Shown piece after piece: positions 45,438-55,630 of a stretch of DNA of 64,000 nt. The notes beneath the pieces were generated by a model, which saw only the letters and a list, made by a program, of their open reading frames with translations, was not told the DNA's origin and did no database searches. The translations under genes were made by a program, and so were the position numbers. This DNA comes from Nitratireductor pacificus pht-3B (GTDB taxonomy: Bacteria; Pseudomonadota; Alphaproteobacteria; Rhizobiales; Rhizobiaceae), in the NCBI RefSeq assembly GCF_000300335.1, contig NZ_AMRM01000005.1:176758-240757 (forward strand). The letters are read 5' to 3'. Position 1 is the first letter of the stretch, and each line of letters starts with the position of its first letter.

Positions 45438-46703
45438 ATGAAAGACGACGCCTTCGAGGCCCTCACGGTAGAGACCCTGCCGGCTCGGCTGAGCGCCATC
45501 CCCGAGATCGCCACGCGCGTCGGCGGCGCGCCTTCCGGCTGGAAGGTCCGCGAGGTGGGCGACGGCAATCTCAACCTGGTCTTCATCGTCGAAGGCGCCA
45601 AGGAAACCGTCATCGTCAAGCAGGCGCTGCCCTATGTGCGGCTCGTCGGCGACAGCTGGCCGCTGCCGCTGAAGCGGTCGTTCTTCGAGTATCACGCGCT
45701 GACCCGCCAGCAGGCGCGCGCGCCGGGCACGGTTCCGGCGCTTCACTATTTCGACGAGACGCAGGCGCTGATCGTCATGGAGTTCCTCTCGCCGCACATC
45801 ATCCTGCGGCGCGCGCTGATCGAGGGCCGGCAGCTGCCGAAGATCGGCCGGGACCTCGGCCTGTTCATGGCCCGCACGCTGTTCCGTGGCTCCGACCTCT
45901 CCATGAAGGCGTCGGAGCGCAAAGCGGATCTGGCGCTGTTCGCCGACAATGTGGAGCTGTGCGACATCACGGAGAACCTGGTCTTCTCCGATCCCTATTT
46001 CGAAGCGCCGATGAACCGGCACACGCCGGGCCTCGACGGTCTGGTGAAGGAACTGCGCGCCGACCGCGACCTCAAGGTCGCCGCCCAGCGCATGAAGCAT
46101 GCCTTCGCCACGAGGGCGGAAACGCTGGTGCACGGCGATCTGCATTCCGGTTCCGTCATGGTGACCGACGACGAGACCAAGGTGATCGATCCGGAATTCG
46201 CCTTCTACGGGCCGATGGCGTTCGATGTCGGGATGCTGCTCGCCAATTACTGGATGGCCTATTTCGCGCAGCGCGGCCACGAGGGCGACGAGAGCCGCAA
46301 CGCGATGCGCGCCTATCTGCTCGGCGTCGTCGACGAGACCTGGCACGTCTTCCGCGACGAGTTCGCGCGGCTTTGGCGTACGGAGCGCAACGGGATTCTC
46401 TATCAAGCCGCCCTATATGAAGACCAGGATGACGGGCTTGCCGCCGAGCAGGCGCTGAACCATGTCATCCACGATCTGTGGACGGACATGCTGGGCTTCG
46501 CCGGCATCGAGATGCATCGGCGCATCCTCGGTCTCGCCCACAATGCCGATTTCGAGGAGATCGCCGACGAAACGCTGCACGCCACCTGCGAAGCAGCCGC
46601 GCTGAAATTCGGCCGCCACGTCACCGTCAACCGCAACACGATACAATCGCTGGCCGAGCTCGACGCGCTGGCGCAGGCACTGGACCAGAGGAAACTGTCA
46701 TGA
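45438..46703 (+). CDS. mtnK: S-methyl-5-thioribose kinase (5-deoxyribose kinase candidate)
   Basis: 421 residues with a choline-kinase-like fold. The N-terminal lobe has [17 protein letters not shown] and [19 protein letters not shown] is family-typical. Catalytic [11 protein letters not shown] (Asp near residue 232) and metal-binding [17 protein letters not shown] are intact. It phosphorylates methylthioribose at C1; in DHAP-shunt organisms the same family acts on 5-deoxyribose. Start ATG 45438 follows GGAGGAGAC; an ATG at 45420 is also in frame. Its stop overlaps mtnA (ATGA), so coupled. Confidence 0.92.
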   Translation: MKDDAFEALTVETLPARLSAIPEIATRVGGAPSGWKVREVGDGNLNLVFIVEGAKETVIVKQALPYVRLVGDSWPLPLKRSFFEYHALTRQQARAPGTVPALHYFDETQALIVMEFLSPHIILRRALIEGRQLPKIGRDLGLFMARTLFRGSDLSMKASERKADLALFADNVELCDITENLVFSDPYFEAPMNRHTPGLDGLVKELRADRDLKVAAQRMKHAFATRAETLVHGDLHSGSVMVTDDETKVIDPEFAFYGPMAFDVGMLLANYWMAYFAQRGHEGDESRNAMRAYLLGVVDETWHVFRDEFARLWRTERNGILYQAALYEDQDDGLAAEQALNHVIHDLWTDMLGFAGIEMHRRILGLAHNADFEEIADETLHATCEAAALKFGRHVTVNRNTIQSLAELDALAQALDQRKLS

Positions 46704-47809
46704 AGGTCGCCGACAAGCACTACCGCACCATCTGGCTGAGCAAGGACGGCCGCTCCGTCGACCTGATCGACCAGCGCTGGCTGCCGCACGAACTGCGCGT
46801 CGAGACCGTCGGCACGGTCGAGGGCGTCGCCACCGCCATCCGCGACATGTGGGTGCGCGGCGCGCCGCTGATCGGCGTCACCGCCGCCTATGGCGTGGCG
46901 ATCCGCATGGCCGAGGATCCCTCGGACAAGGCGCTCGACGATGTCTGGGAGACGCTGCACGAGACGCGCCCGACGGCGATCAACCTGCGCTGGGCGCTCG
47001 ACGCGATGCGCGACCTGCTGCGCAAGCTGCCCGAGGCGGAGCGCGCGGCGGCGGCCTATGCCCGCGCGGCGGAGATCGCCGACGAGGACGTCGAGCTCAA
47101 CCGGAGCATCGGCAGGCACGGGCTCGAGATCATCCGCCAGATCGCTGCGCGCAAGAAACCCGGCGAGCCGGTCAACATCCTGACCCATTGCAATGCCGGC
47201 TGGCTCGCCACCGTGGACTACGGCACCGCGACCTCGCCGATCTATCATGCGATGGAAGAAGGCATTCCGGTGCATGTCTATGTGGACGAGACACGTCCGC
47301 GCAATCAGGGCGCCCAGCTCACCGCCTGGGAGATGGCCGGCCATGGCGTGCCGCACACGCTCGTCGTCGACAATGCGGGCGGCCACCTGATGCAGCACGG
47401 CATGGTCGACATGGTCATCGTTGGCACCGACCGGACGACCGCCGACGGCGACGTCTGCAACAAGATCGGCACCTATCTGAAGGCGCTGGCGGCGAAGGAT
47501 AACGATGTGCCCTTCTATGTCGCGCTCCCCTCGCCGACCATCGACTGGACGGTGCGCGACGGGGTGAAGGAAATCCCGATCGAGGAGCGGTCGGGCGACG
47601 AGGTCTCTCTGGTCTGGGGCAAGGACGAGGCGGGTGCGGTGCGCCAGGTACGCATCTCGCCGGAGGCGACGCCCGCCGGAAACCCCGCCTTCGACGTGAC
47701 CCCGGCGCGGCTCGTGACCGGCCTGATCACCGAGCGCGGCATCGCCACCGCCTCGGCCGATGGCCTCGCCAAGCTCTTCCCCGACCGGGCCAAGGCAGAC
47801 GCGGCCTGA
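46700..47809 (+). CDS. mtnA: S-methyl-5-thioribose-1-phosphate isomerase
   Basis: 369 residues, eIF2B-related. Converts the ring-form aldose-1-phosphate to the ribulose-1-phosphate analogue. Conserved parts: [26 protein letters not shown], the catalytic Cys in [10 protein letters not shown] (about residue 163) and catalytic Asp in [19 protein letters not shown] (about residue 244). [11 protein letters not shown] closes the active site. No mtnB, C or D follows; the plus-strand unit ends here. Confidence 0.95.
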   Translation: MKVADKHYRTIWLSKDGRSVDLIDQRWLPHELRVETVGTVEGVATAIRDMWVRGAPLIGVTAAYGVAIRMAEDPSDKALDDVWETLHETRPTAINLRWALDAMRDLLRKLPEAERAAAAYARAAEIADEDVELNRSIGRHGLEIIRQIAARKKPGEPVNILTHCNAGWLATVDYGTATSPIYHAMEEGIPVHVYVDETRPRNQGAQLTAWEMAGHGVPHTLVVDNAGGHLMQHGMVDMVIVGTDRTTADGDVCNKIGTYLKALAAKDNDVPFYVALPSPTIDWTVRDGVKEIPIEERSGDEVSLVWGKDEAGAVRQVRISPEATPAGNPAFDVTPARLVTGLITERGIATASADGLAKLFPDRAKADAA

Positions 47810-48055
47810 ACCTCGCAACGTGATTCAGGTCCGGGGCGAAACGCACTGATTCTGAATCGCTTTCGTCGAGGGTCCGGCGCTCGGGGCAGGAGGCGCCGGC
47901 CGTTCCGGCGGTCAGGAAACCCAGGACAATAGCGCCGAAAAGCGACCGAGCCGCCCTGCCCTCAAATGGCCGGGCGTCGGTTGCTCCCGGAATGATTCAA
48001 CTGTTTCAGACGGTGATTCCGGTGTTCGCCCCAAGTGCTTGATCGTGAATCCAAT

Positions 48056-48838
48056 TCACCAGGTCGGACGGGTGCTCACGCCGCCGTCGACGACAAGATC
48101 GGCGCCGGTCACCCAGCGCGCAGCGTCGGAGAGGAGGAACAGTGCCGCGTCGCCGATATCCTGCGGCTGGCCGAGGCGCCCGAGCGGCGCCGCCGCCCTC
48201 CAGCGACCGACGCCTTCCGGCCAGCCTTCCTCGATCCCGTCGCGATGGACGAGGCCGGGGGAGATGGCGTTGACGCGGATGCCAAGCGCACCGAGTTCCA
48301 GCGCGGCCGCCCTGGTAAACATCAGCAGCGCTGCCTTAGAGGCAGCATAATGCGCATGGCCGGACGCCGGCTGATGCCCCTCGATGGACGCGATGTTGAG
48401 GACCGCGCCGCCGCCCTCCCGCGTCGCGACATGCGCGGCGAAGGCCCGCGTCAGCAGGAACGGAGCGGCGGTGTTGATCGCCATCATGCGCGCCCAGTCT
48501 TGCTGCGATATGTCCGCGAGCGCGGCGACGGGCTGAAAGCCGGCATTGTTGACGAGGCCATGCACCGTGCCGAACCGCTCCAGCGCGGTCGCCATCACGG
48601 CGGCGACATCCGCTTCACCGGACAGATCGCCGCCCGCGATGATGGCACGCTCGCCGAGCGCCGCCGCGACTGCCTCGGCGCCCGCGCGATTGCCGTGATA
48701 GTGGCAGACCAGGTTCGCCCCGGCTTCGGCCAGCCGGCCGGCAATGCCGCCGCCGATCCCCCCGCTCGCGCCGGTGACGATGATCGTGCGGCCCGTCAGG
48801 TCCAGCAGGCCGGCGACGGGCGGGATCGAACCGGACAT
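48056..48838 (-). CDS. short-chain dehydrogenase/reductase (SDR)
   Basis: 260 residues, classical SDR: IIVTGASGGIGGGIAGRLAE (NAD(P) loop), VNNAGF, catalytic Ser in NIASIEGHQ and YAASKAAL (Tyr-x3-Lys), then AISPGLVHRDG. The residue after the second beta strand is not a clear Asp, so NADP may be preferred. Last gene of the minus-strand nucleoside operon, 3 bp after the PNP stop. It may oxidise or reduce a sugar or aldehyde product of that pathway; substrate unknown. Confidence 0.85.
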   Translation of the reverse strand: MSGSIPPVAGLLDLTGRTIIVTGASGGIGGGIAGRLAEAGANLVCHYHGNRAGAEAVAAALGERAIIAGGDLSGEADVAAVMATALERFGTVHGLVNNAGFQPVAALADISQQDWARMMAINTAAPFLLTRAFAAHVATREGGGAVLNIASIEGHQPASGHAHYAASKAALLMFTRAAALELGALGIRVNAISPGLVHRDGIEEGWPEGVGRWRAAAPLGRLGQPQDIGDAALFLLSDAARWVTGADLVVDGGVSTRPTW

Positions 48839-48841
48839 GGG

Positions 48842-49678
48842 TCAGGCTCCCTTCAAAGCAGGCAATAAGTGCCCGAGGATCGCCTCGATCTTGCGGCCTG
48901 CCGTTTCGGCATTGGCGAAGACATGTTCGATGGTATCGACCTGCTGGTCGGGCCCGCCGGTCGCTTCGTTGGTGATGGCTGACAGGCCGATCACCGGCAG
49001 CCCGCAATGACCGGCGGCGATAACCTCGGTCACGGTCGACATGCCCACGGCGTCGGAGCCGGAGGCCCGGTAGAAGCGGCGCTCGGCGGAGGTCTCGAGC
49101 GAGGGACCCAGCACACCAGCATAGATGCCCTGGCGGAGGGCGATCCCCGCCGCCTTCGCTGCCGCACGCGCCACGACCAGAAGCTCGGGATCGTAAGCGC
49201 GCGACATGTCGGGAAAGCGGATGCCAATGGCGTCGTCGTTCTGGCCGACCAAAGGATTGAGGCCGGTGAAGTTCATGTGATCCTCGATCAGCATCACGTC
49301 GCCGGGCGCATAATCCGGATTGAGCGAACCCGCCGCGTTGGTGACGACCAGCGTTTTTGCACCGAGACGCTGCAGCAGGTAGACCGCAAGCGCTATGTCG
49401 CGCGGCGCCCAGCCCTCATAGAGATGCAGGCGACCCTGCATCATCACGACGCGGCTGCCGTGCAGCGTCCCGATGACGAATGCTCCCTTGTGGCCGGGCG
49501 CCGTGGACACCGGAAAGCCCGCGACCTCGGCATAGGGGATCGTCAGCGCATCCTCGACCTTGTCGGCGAGCTGGCCGAGGCCCGACCCAAGCATGATGGC
49601 GACAGGCGCCGGCGCGCCGGCCCGCTCCCTGATGGAGGCATGGGCGCGCTCGAGGCGCGCGATCTGGCTTTCGGTCAT
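48842..49678 (-). CDS. purine nucleoside phosphorylase, class I (6-oxopurine type)
   Basis: 278 residues, start MTESQIARLE (49678). Trimeric PNP/MTAP-type signatures: IMLGSGLGQLAD (phosphate), GRLHLYEGW, VVTNAAGSLN, VGMSTVTEVIAAGHCGLPV. The purine-binding Glu is in ETSAERRFY and the Asn in AITNEATGG, as in inosine/guanosine-specific PNPs; MTA phosphorylases have Asp there. It should therefore act on deaminated nucleosides, in line with the adjoining deaminase gene. The product is a pentose-1-phosphate that MtnA-type isomerases could take further. Confidence 0.88.
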   Translation of the reverse strand: MTESQIARLERAHASIRERAGAPAPVAIMLGSGLGQLADKVEDALTIPYAEVAGFPVSTAPGHKGAFVIGTLHGSRVVMMQGRLHLYEGWAPRDIALAVYLLQRLGAKTLVVTNAAGSLNPDYAPGDVMLIEDHMNFTGLNPLVGQNDDAIGIRFPDMSRAYDPELLVVARAAAKAAGIALRQGIYAGVLGPSLETSAERRFYRASGSDAVGMSTVTEVIAAGHCGLPVIGLSAITNEATGGPDQQVDTIEHVFANAETAGRKIEAILGHLLPALKGA

Positions 49679-49721
49679 GACCGGGTCTCCTTGAGAATGA
49701 TGCCTCTGGCGGCATTCTGGT

Positions 49722-51041
49722 TCAGGCGATCGTCGCCGCGATGCGCGGCGCAAGGCGCGCCACCTCGTCCAGCGTCTCATCGATGGAATGGCGGGTCAGC
49801 GCACCGTCGCGCACCACCTGCTCGCCGCCGACGAAAACATGGCGCACATCCGACTTCGCCGTCGAATAGACGAGATGCGTGACCGGATCGAACAAGGGAA
49901 CCGCATGCGGACGCCGGACGTCGATCAGGATCATGTCGGCATGCTTGCCCGCCGCCAGGCTGCCCAATCGGTCGCCCGCACCCAGGGCGCGCGCGCCGGC
50001 GGTCGTGGCCATGGCCAGCGCCTGCGCCGTCGACACCGCGTCGGCGCGCTGCGTGGCGCCCTTGTGCAGGGTCGCGGCCATGCGCAGCGCCATCCACATA
50101 TCGAGATCGTTACCGCTGATGGCGCCATCCGTGCCGAGCGCCACGTTGACGCCCGCCGCCAGCATGTCGGGAACGGGGGCGATGCCGGAGGCAAGCTTCA
50201 GGTTCGACATCGGGTTGTGCGAGACCGTCGCGCCGCTGCGCGCCAGAATGCCGATCTCCTCCTCATCCACATGCACGCAATGGGCAAGCGTCGTCCGTTC
50301 GTCGAGCAGGCCGAGATGATCCAGGTGGCGGATGACGGAGCTCCCATAGCGGCCCGTGATATCGTCCTGCTCCGCCCTTGTCTCCGCCGCATGGGTGCTG
50401 AACAGGCCGCCATGCCGGTCGGCGATGGCGCGCGCGATCTTCAAATTCTCCGGCCCCACCGTATAGGCGCCGTGCGGCATGGTCGCCGCGAACACGTCGT
50501 CAGCATCGCCAAACCCGGCGAAGAAGTCCTCAGCCGCGGCGATGCGGGCATCGAGATCGCCGCCCGTGACGCCGGGACCATCGAAGAAGATGCCGCCGGT
50601 CGCGACGCGCATGCCCACCTTGCGGGCGGCGCGCACCGTCTCCTCCGGATACCAGAACATGTCCATGACGCTGGTCACGCCCGATAAAAGCAGTTCGGCG
50701 CAGCCCAGGACGCTGCCGAGATAAGAGGTCTGCGGGTTGAGGATCGCCCCTTCCGCCGTCCACACCTTCTGCAGCCAGGGCTCCAGCGGCAGATCCTCGA
50801 CCAGGCCGCGAAACAGGCTGTCGGCAGCGTGGCAATGGGCGTTGATCAGCCCCGGCATCAGGATATGCCCCCTGCCGTCGATGACCGTCCGCGCCTCCTG
50901 CGCCGCCTGCTCCAGATCATCAGAGCCGGCGACCCGGACGATGCGGCCCTTCTCAACGACCACGCCGCCGTCCCCGATGACGCCGCCATCGCCGTCGCAG
51001 GTCACGACGATGGCGTTCCGGATGACAAGATCGGCGCTCAT
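49722..51041 (-). CDS. amidohydrolase, MTA/SAH/5'-deoxyadenosine deaminase type
   Basis: 439 residues, amidohydrolase TIM barrel. Metal ligands: HCHAAD, HAAETRAE, HC and GTDG. The stretch SHNPMSNLKLASGIAPVP followed by GVNVALGTDGAISGNDLDM is the hallmark of the 5-methylthioadenosine/S-adenosylhomocysteine deaminase group, which includes DadD (5'-deoxyadenosine deaminase). A guanine or other aminohydrolase role cannot be excluded. Its start overlaps the permease stop (ATGA), placing it in the nucleoside importer operon. Confidence 0.85.
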   Translation of the reverse strand: MSADLVIRNAIVVTCDGDGGVIGDGGVVVEKGRIVRVAGSDDLEQAAQEARTVIDGRGHILMPGLINAHCHAADSLFRGLVEDLPLEPWLQKVWTAEGAILNPQTSYLGSVLGCAELLLSGVTSVMDMFWYPEETVRAARKVGMRVATGGIFFDGPGVTGGDLDARIAAAEDFFAGFGDADDVFAATMPHGAYTVGPENLKIARAIADRHGGLFSTHAAETRAEQDDITGRYGSSVIRHLDHLGLLDERTTLAHCVHVDEEEIGILARSGATVSHNPMSNLKLASGIAPVPDMLAAGVNVALGTDGAISGNDLDMWMALRMAATLHKGATQRADAVSTAQALAMATTAGARALGAGDRLGSLAAGKHADMILIDVRRPHAVPLFDPVTHLVYSTAKSDVRHVFVGGEQVVRDGALTRHSIDETLDEVARLAPRIAATIA

Positions 51042-51952
51042 GAAACATCTCCCCGGGCGCGTCTCGCCCGCCACCACGACAGGACGATGAGGACGGTCAG
51101 CGTGGCCAGATACGGCATCATGTCGGTGAATTGCTGCGCAAGCCCCATGCCCTGGACCCGGAAAGACAGGCTGTCGACCGCGCCGAACAACAGCGCGATG
51201 CAGAACAGCGGCCATGGCCTGCCGCGCGTCAGGAGAACGGCGACGACGGCGATCCAGCCGCGCCCGGCGCTCATGTTCTCGACGAACAGATTGACGTTGG
51301 CGATGGAAAGCTGTGCCCCGCCCAGACCGCACAGCGCACCGCAGCCGACCAGCGCCAGAAGCTGGACGCGGCGTGGGCTGACACCGCCCGCCCGCAGTGC
51401 CTCGGCGTTCTCGCCGGCGGCACGAATGCGCAGGCCGAGCCGGTGCCGGGCGAGGAAGACATGCAGGACCGGCACGGAGGCAAGCGCTGCATAAAAGAGG
51501 ATCGACTGGCCGCTGAGCATGGGGCCGAGCACGGGAATGTCCTCGATGAGCGGCAGGCGGATCGCCCCGAAGCCGACAATCGCCGGATCGCTGAACGCAC
51601 CGGTGACGTTGAAGATGGCGCGTAACAGGAATGTCGTCAGCCCCGCCGCAAGCAGGTTGATGGCGATGGAGACGACGATGGCGTCGCCGTCCCGCCGCAA
51701 GTTGAATTCCGCGAAAACCAGCCCCATCGCCATGCCGGCGGCCATGGCCGCGGCGGCGCCCAGATAGGGGGTTCCCGAATAATAGGCGCCGAGCACGGCG
51801 GCGAAAGCGCCGGTCAGCAGAAAGCCTTCGAGCGCAATATTGAAGACCCCCGCCCGCTCGCAGAGCGCACCGCCGAGCGCGGCGAGCAGGATCGGCGTGA
51901 CGAAGCGCGGGATCGACGCGGCGAAGGACGGGTCGAGCAGCAGGTCAAGCAT
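51038..51952 (-). CDS. nucleoside ABC transporter permease (BmpG/YufQ type)
   Basis: 304 residues from MLDLLLDPSF (51952), about nine hydrophobic helices. The BPD_transp_2 family segment FVTPILLAALGGALCERAGVFNIALEGFLL is typical of nucleoside/BMP-family permeases. Overlaps the other permease gene by 8 bp and the amidohydrolase by 4 bp. Confidence 0.9.
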   Translation of the reverse strand: MLDLLLDPSFAASIPRFVTPILLAALGGALCERAGVFNIALEGFLLTGAFAAVLGAYYSGTPYLGAAAAMAAGMAMGLVFAEFNLRRDGDAIVVSIAINLLAAGLTTFLLRAIFNVTGAFSDPAIVGFGAIRLPLIEDIPVLGPMLSGQSILFYAALASVPVLHVFLARHRLGLRIRAAGENAEALRAGGVSPRRVQLLALVGCGALCGLGGAQLSIANVNLFVENMSAGRGWIAVVAVLLTRGRPWPLFCIALLFGAVDSLSFRVQGMGLAQQFTDMMPYLATLTVLIVLSWWRARRARGDVS

Positions 51953-52997
51953 GGCCGTCTCCCCTTCCCTCTTTCGACGACAGGGCGCCGGAGACACGGC
52001 TGGCCACGAACAGGATGATGACCGCCTGGATCACCAGGGCGATCTCCTTCGGCACGCCGGCGGCGCGCTCCATGCCGGCGGCTCCCGTCTGGACGGCGGC
52101 GAAGAAGAAGCCAGAGAGAGGCACGGCCCAGGGCACCATGCCGACCAGCAGCACGGCGATGATGCCGGTCCAGGCATAGAGCGGCTGCACCAGCATGCCG
52201 TCGATATAGCGGTGATGGATGCCGAACACGGCGATCGCACCCACCAGACCGGCAATCGCGCCGCTGATCGCCAGGGTCTGCAAGGTCAGCCGGCGCACCG
52301 GCAGGCCGACCGTGCGGGCAAAGTCCGCCGAAAGCCCGTTCAGCCGCGTGTGATAACCGTGCACCGTCCAATAGCTGTAGACGAGGGCGAAAGCGGTCGC
52401 CGCGAGCGTGAACAGGATGCCGATGTCGAGGCGCGTGCCGGGGAAATAGGCGAGCCAGGTTTCCTGCGGCACCAGATGCGACTGGACCATGCCCGAGGGC
52501 ACGTCGCGGAAGGGATGGGCGACCGCGTAGGACGCGAGGTAGCGGACCGGATAGTTGAGGAGCAGCGATCCGACGAGCAGCGGCACGCCCATGTAGAGCT
52601 GCAGGACGCCGGCGAGCAGCGCCCAGAGCGCGCCCGCGAGCATGGCCGCGAGAATGGCGGCGACGAGGACCAGAAGCGGCGGTCCCGGCAGCAGGATGGC
52701 CGTCAGCGCGGCCGCCAGCCCGCCGGCAACGAGTTGCCCCTCGCCTCCGATGTTGAACAGGCCCGCGCGAAAACTCAGCATGACCGAGATCGCCATGCCG
52801 GTGATCAGAGCCGTGCGGCTGAGCGTCGCCATCAGATAGGCGTGGCGACGACCGCCGAAAGCGCCCTGCCAGAAGCCGGAGAGCGCCTCGCCCAGGGGGG
52901 CGCCGACGAACAGAAGCAGCGCGAGGATGATGGCTGCGATCCACAGGAGCGTGATCACCCAGGGCAAGACCGCCCGCATCGTGCCATGGGCGGCCAT
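51945..52997 (-). CDS. nucleoside ABC transporter permease (BmpF/YufP type)
   Basis: 350 residues, about ten helices. FRAGLFNIGGEGQLVAGGLA is the family signature and QPLYAWTGIIAVLLVGMVPW a later conserved helix. Its ATG overlaps the ATPase stop. Together with the other permease it makes the heterodimeric membrane channel. Confidence 0.9.
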   Translation of the reverse strand: MAAHGTMRAVLPWVITLLWIAAIILALLLFVGAPLGEALSGFWQGAFGGRRHAYLMATLSRTALITGMAISVMLSFRAGLFNIGGEGQLVAGGLAAALTAILLPGPPLLVLVAAILAAMLAGALWALLAGVLQLYMGVPLLVGSLLLNYPVRYLASYAVAHPFRDVPSGMVQSHLVPQETWLAYFPGTRLDIGILFTLAATAFALVYSYWTVHGYHTRLNGLSADFARTVGLPVRRLTLQTLAISGAIAGLVGAIAVFGIHHRYIDGMLVQPLYAWTGIIAVLLVGMVPWAVPLSGFFFAAVQTGAAGMERAAGVPKEIALVIQAVIILFVASRVSGALSSKEGRGDGHA

Positions 52998-54532
52998 CAG
53001 GCGACCTCTCCCATTCCCTCTGGTCCCGAGGGAGCGGCGGCGCGCGACGTCATCAGCGCGCCGACCCGTTCGCGGCTTGCCTCGCCGCCCGCCACCTCGC
53101 CCGAGACCACGCCGTCATACATGACCAGGATGCGGTCGGACAAAGCGATCACCTCATCGAGCTCGGTCGAGATCAGGAGAATGGCATGCCCCGCATCGCG
53201 CATGCGCATCAGCTCGCCGTGAATGAAGTCGATCGCCCCGATATCGACGCCCCAGGTGGGGTTCTCGGCGATCACCAGCGGCGTCGCGCGGCTGAGCTCG
53301 CGGCCGACGACGAGTTTCTGCTTGTTGCCGCCGGACATGGTCGCGGCCCTGGCGCGCGGTCCCGCCACCCGGATGCGGTAGTTCTCGATCAGGGTGCGGG
53401 CGAAGCGGGCCATCGCGGAGAGTTTGAGGAACGGGCCTGCCGCGAAGGATCGCCGGTCGTCACGCCCGGCGCTGGCGTTGTCGCTCACCGAGGCGCCGAG
53501 CGCCAGTCCCATGCGCTGGCGGTCTTCCGGGATGTAGCTCAGGCCGAGGCTGCGGCGCTCGCCCACGCTGCGCCCCTCAATGCGCTCCCCACGCAGGCTG
53601 ACTGCGCCCGAACGCGGCCGTTCGAGCCCCGTCAGCGCGCGGACCAGCTCGGCCTGCCCGTTGCCGCTGACGCCGGCGATGCCGACGATCTCGCCGGCGC
53701 GCAAATCGAACGAGACCGGCCCGACGTCGCGGCCGCGACGCGCCACGGTGAGCGCATCGACGGAAAGCACCACCTCGCCCGGCTTCTGCGCCCTGCGGGC
53801 ACGGGGCGCAGGCAGGACGCCGCCGACGATGCCGCGCGCGATTTCCTCCTTGGACGTCTCGGCGAGTGGCGCGGACGCCACCAGCCGACCGGCGCGCATG
53901 ACGCTCACCCGGTCGGCGATCTCCATCACCTCGTCCAGCTTGTGCGTGATGAGCACGATGGCCTTGCCCGCGGCGCGGAAGCTGCGCAACGTGTCGAACA
54001 GGCGATCCTTCTCCTGCGGCGTCAGCACAGCGGTCGGTTCATCGAGGATCAGAAGATCCGCCTCGCGATAGAGCACCTTGAGGATTTCCACCGCCTGCCG
54101 CTCCCCGACGGAGAGGCGGCCAAGCTGCCCGTCCAGATCGACCGACACGCCATGGCTCTCGGCGATCGCATCAAGCCTGGCGCGCGCCCGCGCGAAATCG
54201 ACGAAGCCGAAACGGCCGACCGGCTCGGCGCACAGGACGATGTTTTCCAGCACCGACATGGAATCCTGAAGCATGAAATGCTGGTGCACCATGCCGAGCC
54301 CGGCGCGGATGGCGTCCTGCGGCGAGGCCCAGCGGCGTTCGACGCCGTCGATGACGATGGTGCCGTCGGCGGGCTTCACCAGGCCGAAGAGCATGTTCAT
54401 CAGCGTGGACTTGCCGGCGCCGTTCTCACCGACCAGCGCATGGATCTCGCCCGGCTCGATGCCGAGCGAAACCCCGTCCACGGCGGTCACCAGGCCGAAG
54501 CGGACCGTCACGCCGTTGAGAGCAATGCGCAT
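52997..54532 (-). CDS. nucleoside ABC transporter ATPase (BmpE/YufO type, two domains)
   Basis: 511 residues, start MRIALNGVTVRFG (54532). Domain 1: Walker A ALVGENGAGKSTLMNMLFG, signature LSVGERQAVEILK, Walker B LLILDEPTAVLTPQE. Domain 2: GIAGVSGNGQAELVRALTG (reduced Walker A) and MSGGNKQKLVVGREL. Same operon as the BMP-binding protein, 23 bp apart. The family imports purine nucleosides. Confidence 0.92.
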   Translation of the reverse strand: MRIALNGVTVRFGLVTAVDGVSLGIEPGEIHALVGENGAGKSTLMNMLFGLVKPADGTIVIDGVERRWASPQDAIRAGLGMVHQHFMLQDSMSVLENIVLCAEPVGRFGFVDFARARARLDAIAESHGVSVDLDGQLGRLSVGERQAVEILKVLYREADLLILDEPTAVLTPQEKDRLFDTLRSFRAAGKAIVLITHKLDEVMEIADRVSVMRAGRLVASAPLAETSKEEIARGIVGGVLPAPRARRAQKPGEVVLSVDALTVARRGRDVGPVSFDLRAGEIVGIAGVSGNGQAELVRALTGLERPRSGAVSLRGERIEGRSVGERRSLGLSYIPEDRQRMGLALGASVSDNASAGRDDRRSFAAGPFLKLSAMARFARTLIENYRIRVAGPRARAATMSGGNKQKLVVGRELSRATPLVIAENPTWGVDIGAIDFIHGELMRMRDAGHAILLISTELDEVIALSDRILVMYDGVVSGEVAGGEASRERVGALMTSRAAAPSGPEGMGEVA

Positions 54533-54555
54533 CGTCCCGCCTCGCCCGTTGCCCG

Positions 54556-55569
54556 CTACTTGGCGAACATCGGGTCTTCCAGCTTCAGCGACCCGTCCTT
54601 GATGCTGCCGGCCACCTCGCGCAGCTTCGCTGCGACGTCCGGATGATCGGCGATCAAGCAGCCGCTGTCGGCGATCCGGTCTGCTTCCAGAGCCATGGCC
54701 GACATGCCGCCTTCCTTCAGGCCGAGCGCCATCGTCACGTTCTTCTCGCCCTCGAGGATCGAGCCGATGGCCTGCAACATGGCCTGATCGACCTGCTTCA
54801 GCGTCACATCGACAACATGGCCGGGCGCGTTCGGGCACTGGTTCACGTCGACCGAGAACACCTTGAAATTCTTCTCCTTCGCCGCCTCGAAGACGCCGAA
54901 GTCGCCGCCCGAATTCGCGGTGAAGATCAGATCGGCGCCGGCGGCGTGCATGGCCACGGCCTGCTCCTTGGCGCGCACCGGATCGGCAAACGGGTTTTCG
55001 CCGCCCACCCAGCGAATGTCGACGCTGGCATCGGGCTTCACCGATTTGACGCCCTGGGCGTAACCGTCCGTGTAGCGGTGCAGGAAGGGGATATCGAGCG
55101 CGCCGACGACGCCAACCTTGTTGGTCTCGGTCAGCATGCCGGCGGCGACCCCCATCAGATAACTGGCCTCATACTCCCGGAACACCGCGCAATGGACGTT
55201 CTCGGGGCGCTCGTCGATGCACTGGTCGACGATCAGGAACTGCGTGTCGGGCGCGGTCGGCGCGATCTGCCTGACGATGTCGTTGAACTCGAAACCGAGC
55301 ATGACGACGATGTCGGCGCCCTCGTTCACCGCCGCGTTGACGTTCTCGAGGCGATCAGCCGCCGTGCGGCTCTCATAGGTCTCGATGTCGGCGCCGTATT
55401 TCTCGCCGGCGGCCTCTATCCCCGTCTGCCCCATCTTCAGGAAGGCGTTCACGCCGATCGGATCGGGAGAAACATAGACGAAGAATTTATCCGCCGCCGC
55501 CGCCGCCGGCATCGTGAAGGCCGTCGCGCCGAGAAGAGCCGCCGCCAGCCAGTTCCGCCAAACACCCAT
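54556..55569 (-). CDS. BMP/PnrA-type nucleoside-binding protein
   Basis: 337 residues, signal peptide at MGVWRNWLAAALLGATAF. BMP family fold: VYVSPDPIGVNAFLKMGQTG, GADIVVMLGFEFNDIVRQIA, FLIVDQCIDERPENVHCAVF, and NKVGVVGALDIPFLHRYTDGY. Members bind purine nucleosides or, in one branch, autoinducer-like ligands. First gene of the operon; its promoter is shared with the cupin gene. Confidence 0.9.
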   Translation of the reverse strand: MGVWRNWLAAALLGATAFTMPAAAAADKFFVYVSPDPIGVNAFLKMGQTGIEAAGEKYGADIETYESRTAADRLENVNAAVNEGADIVVMLGFEFNDIVRQIAPTAPDTQFLIVDQCIDERPENVHCAVFREYEASYLMGVAAGMLTETNKVGVVGALDIPFLHRYTDGYAQGVKSVKPDASVDIRWVGGENPFADPVRAKEQAVAMHAAGADLIFTANSGGDFGVFEAAKEKNFKVFSVDVNQCPNAPGHVVDVTLKQVDQAMLQAIGSILEGEKNVTMALGLKEGGMSAMALEADRIADSGCLIADHPDVAAKLREVAGSIKDGSLKLEDPMFAK

Positions 55570-55630
55570 CAACGCCACTCCCTGTTGCAGCCTATGATCA
55601 GGCCTTCCATTCTGGAGCAGGAACGCAACT

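Noticed and set aside
45187..45438. A SAM riboswitch ahead of mtnK
   Set aside because: The leader is explained by a divergent promoter and a REP-like double palindrome; no SAM-I or SAM-II architecture could be traced.
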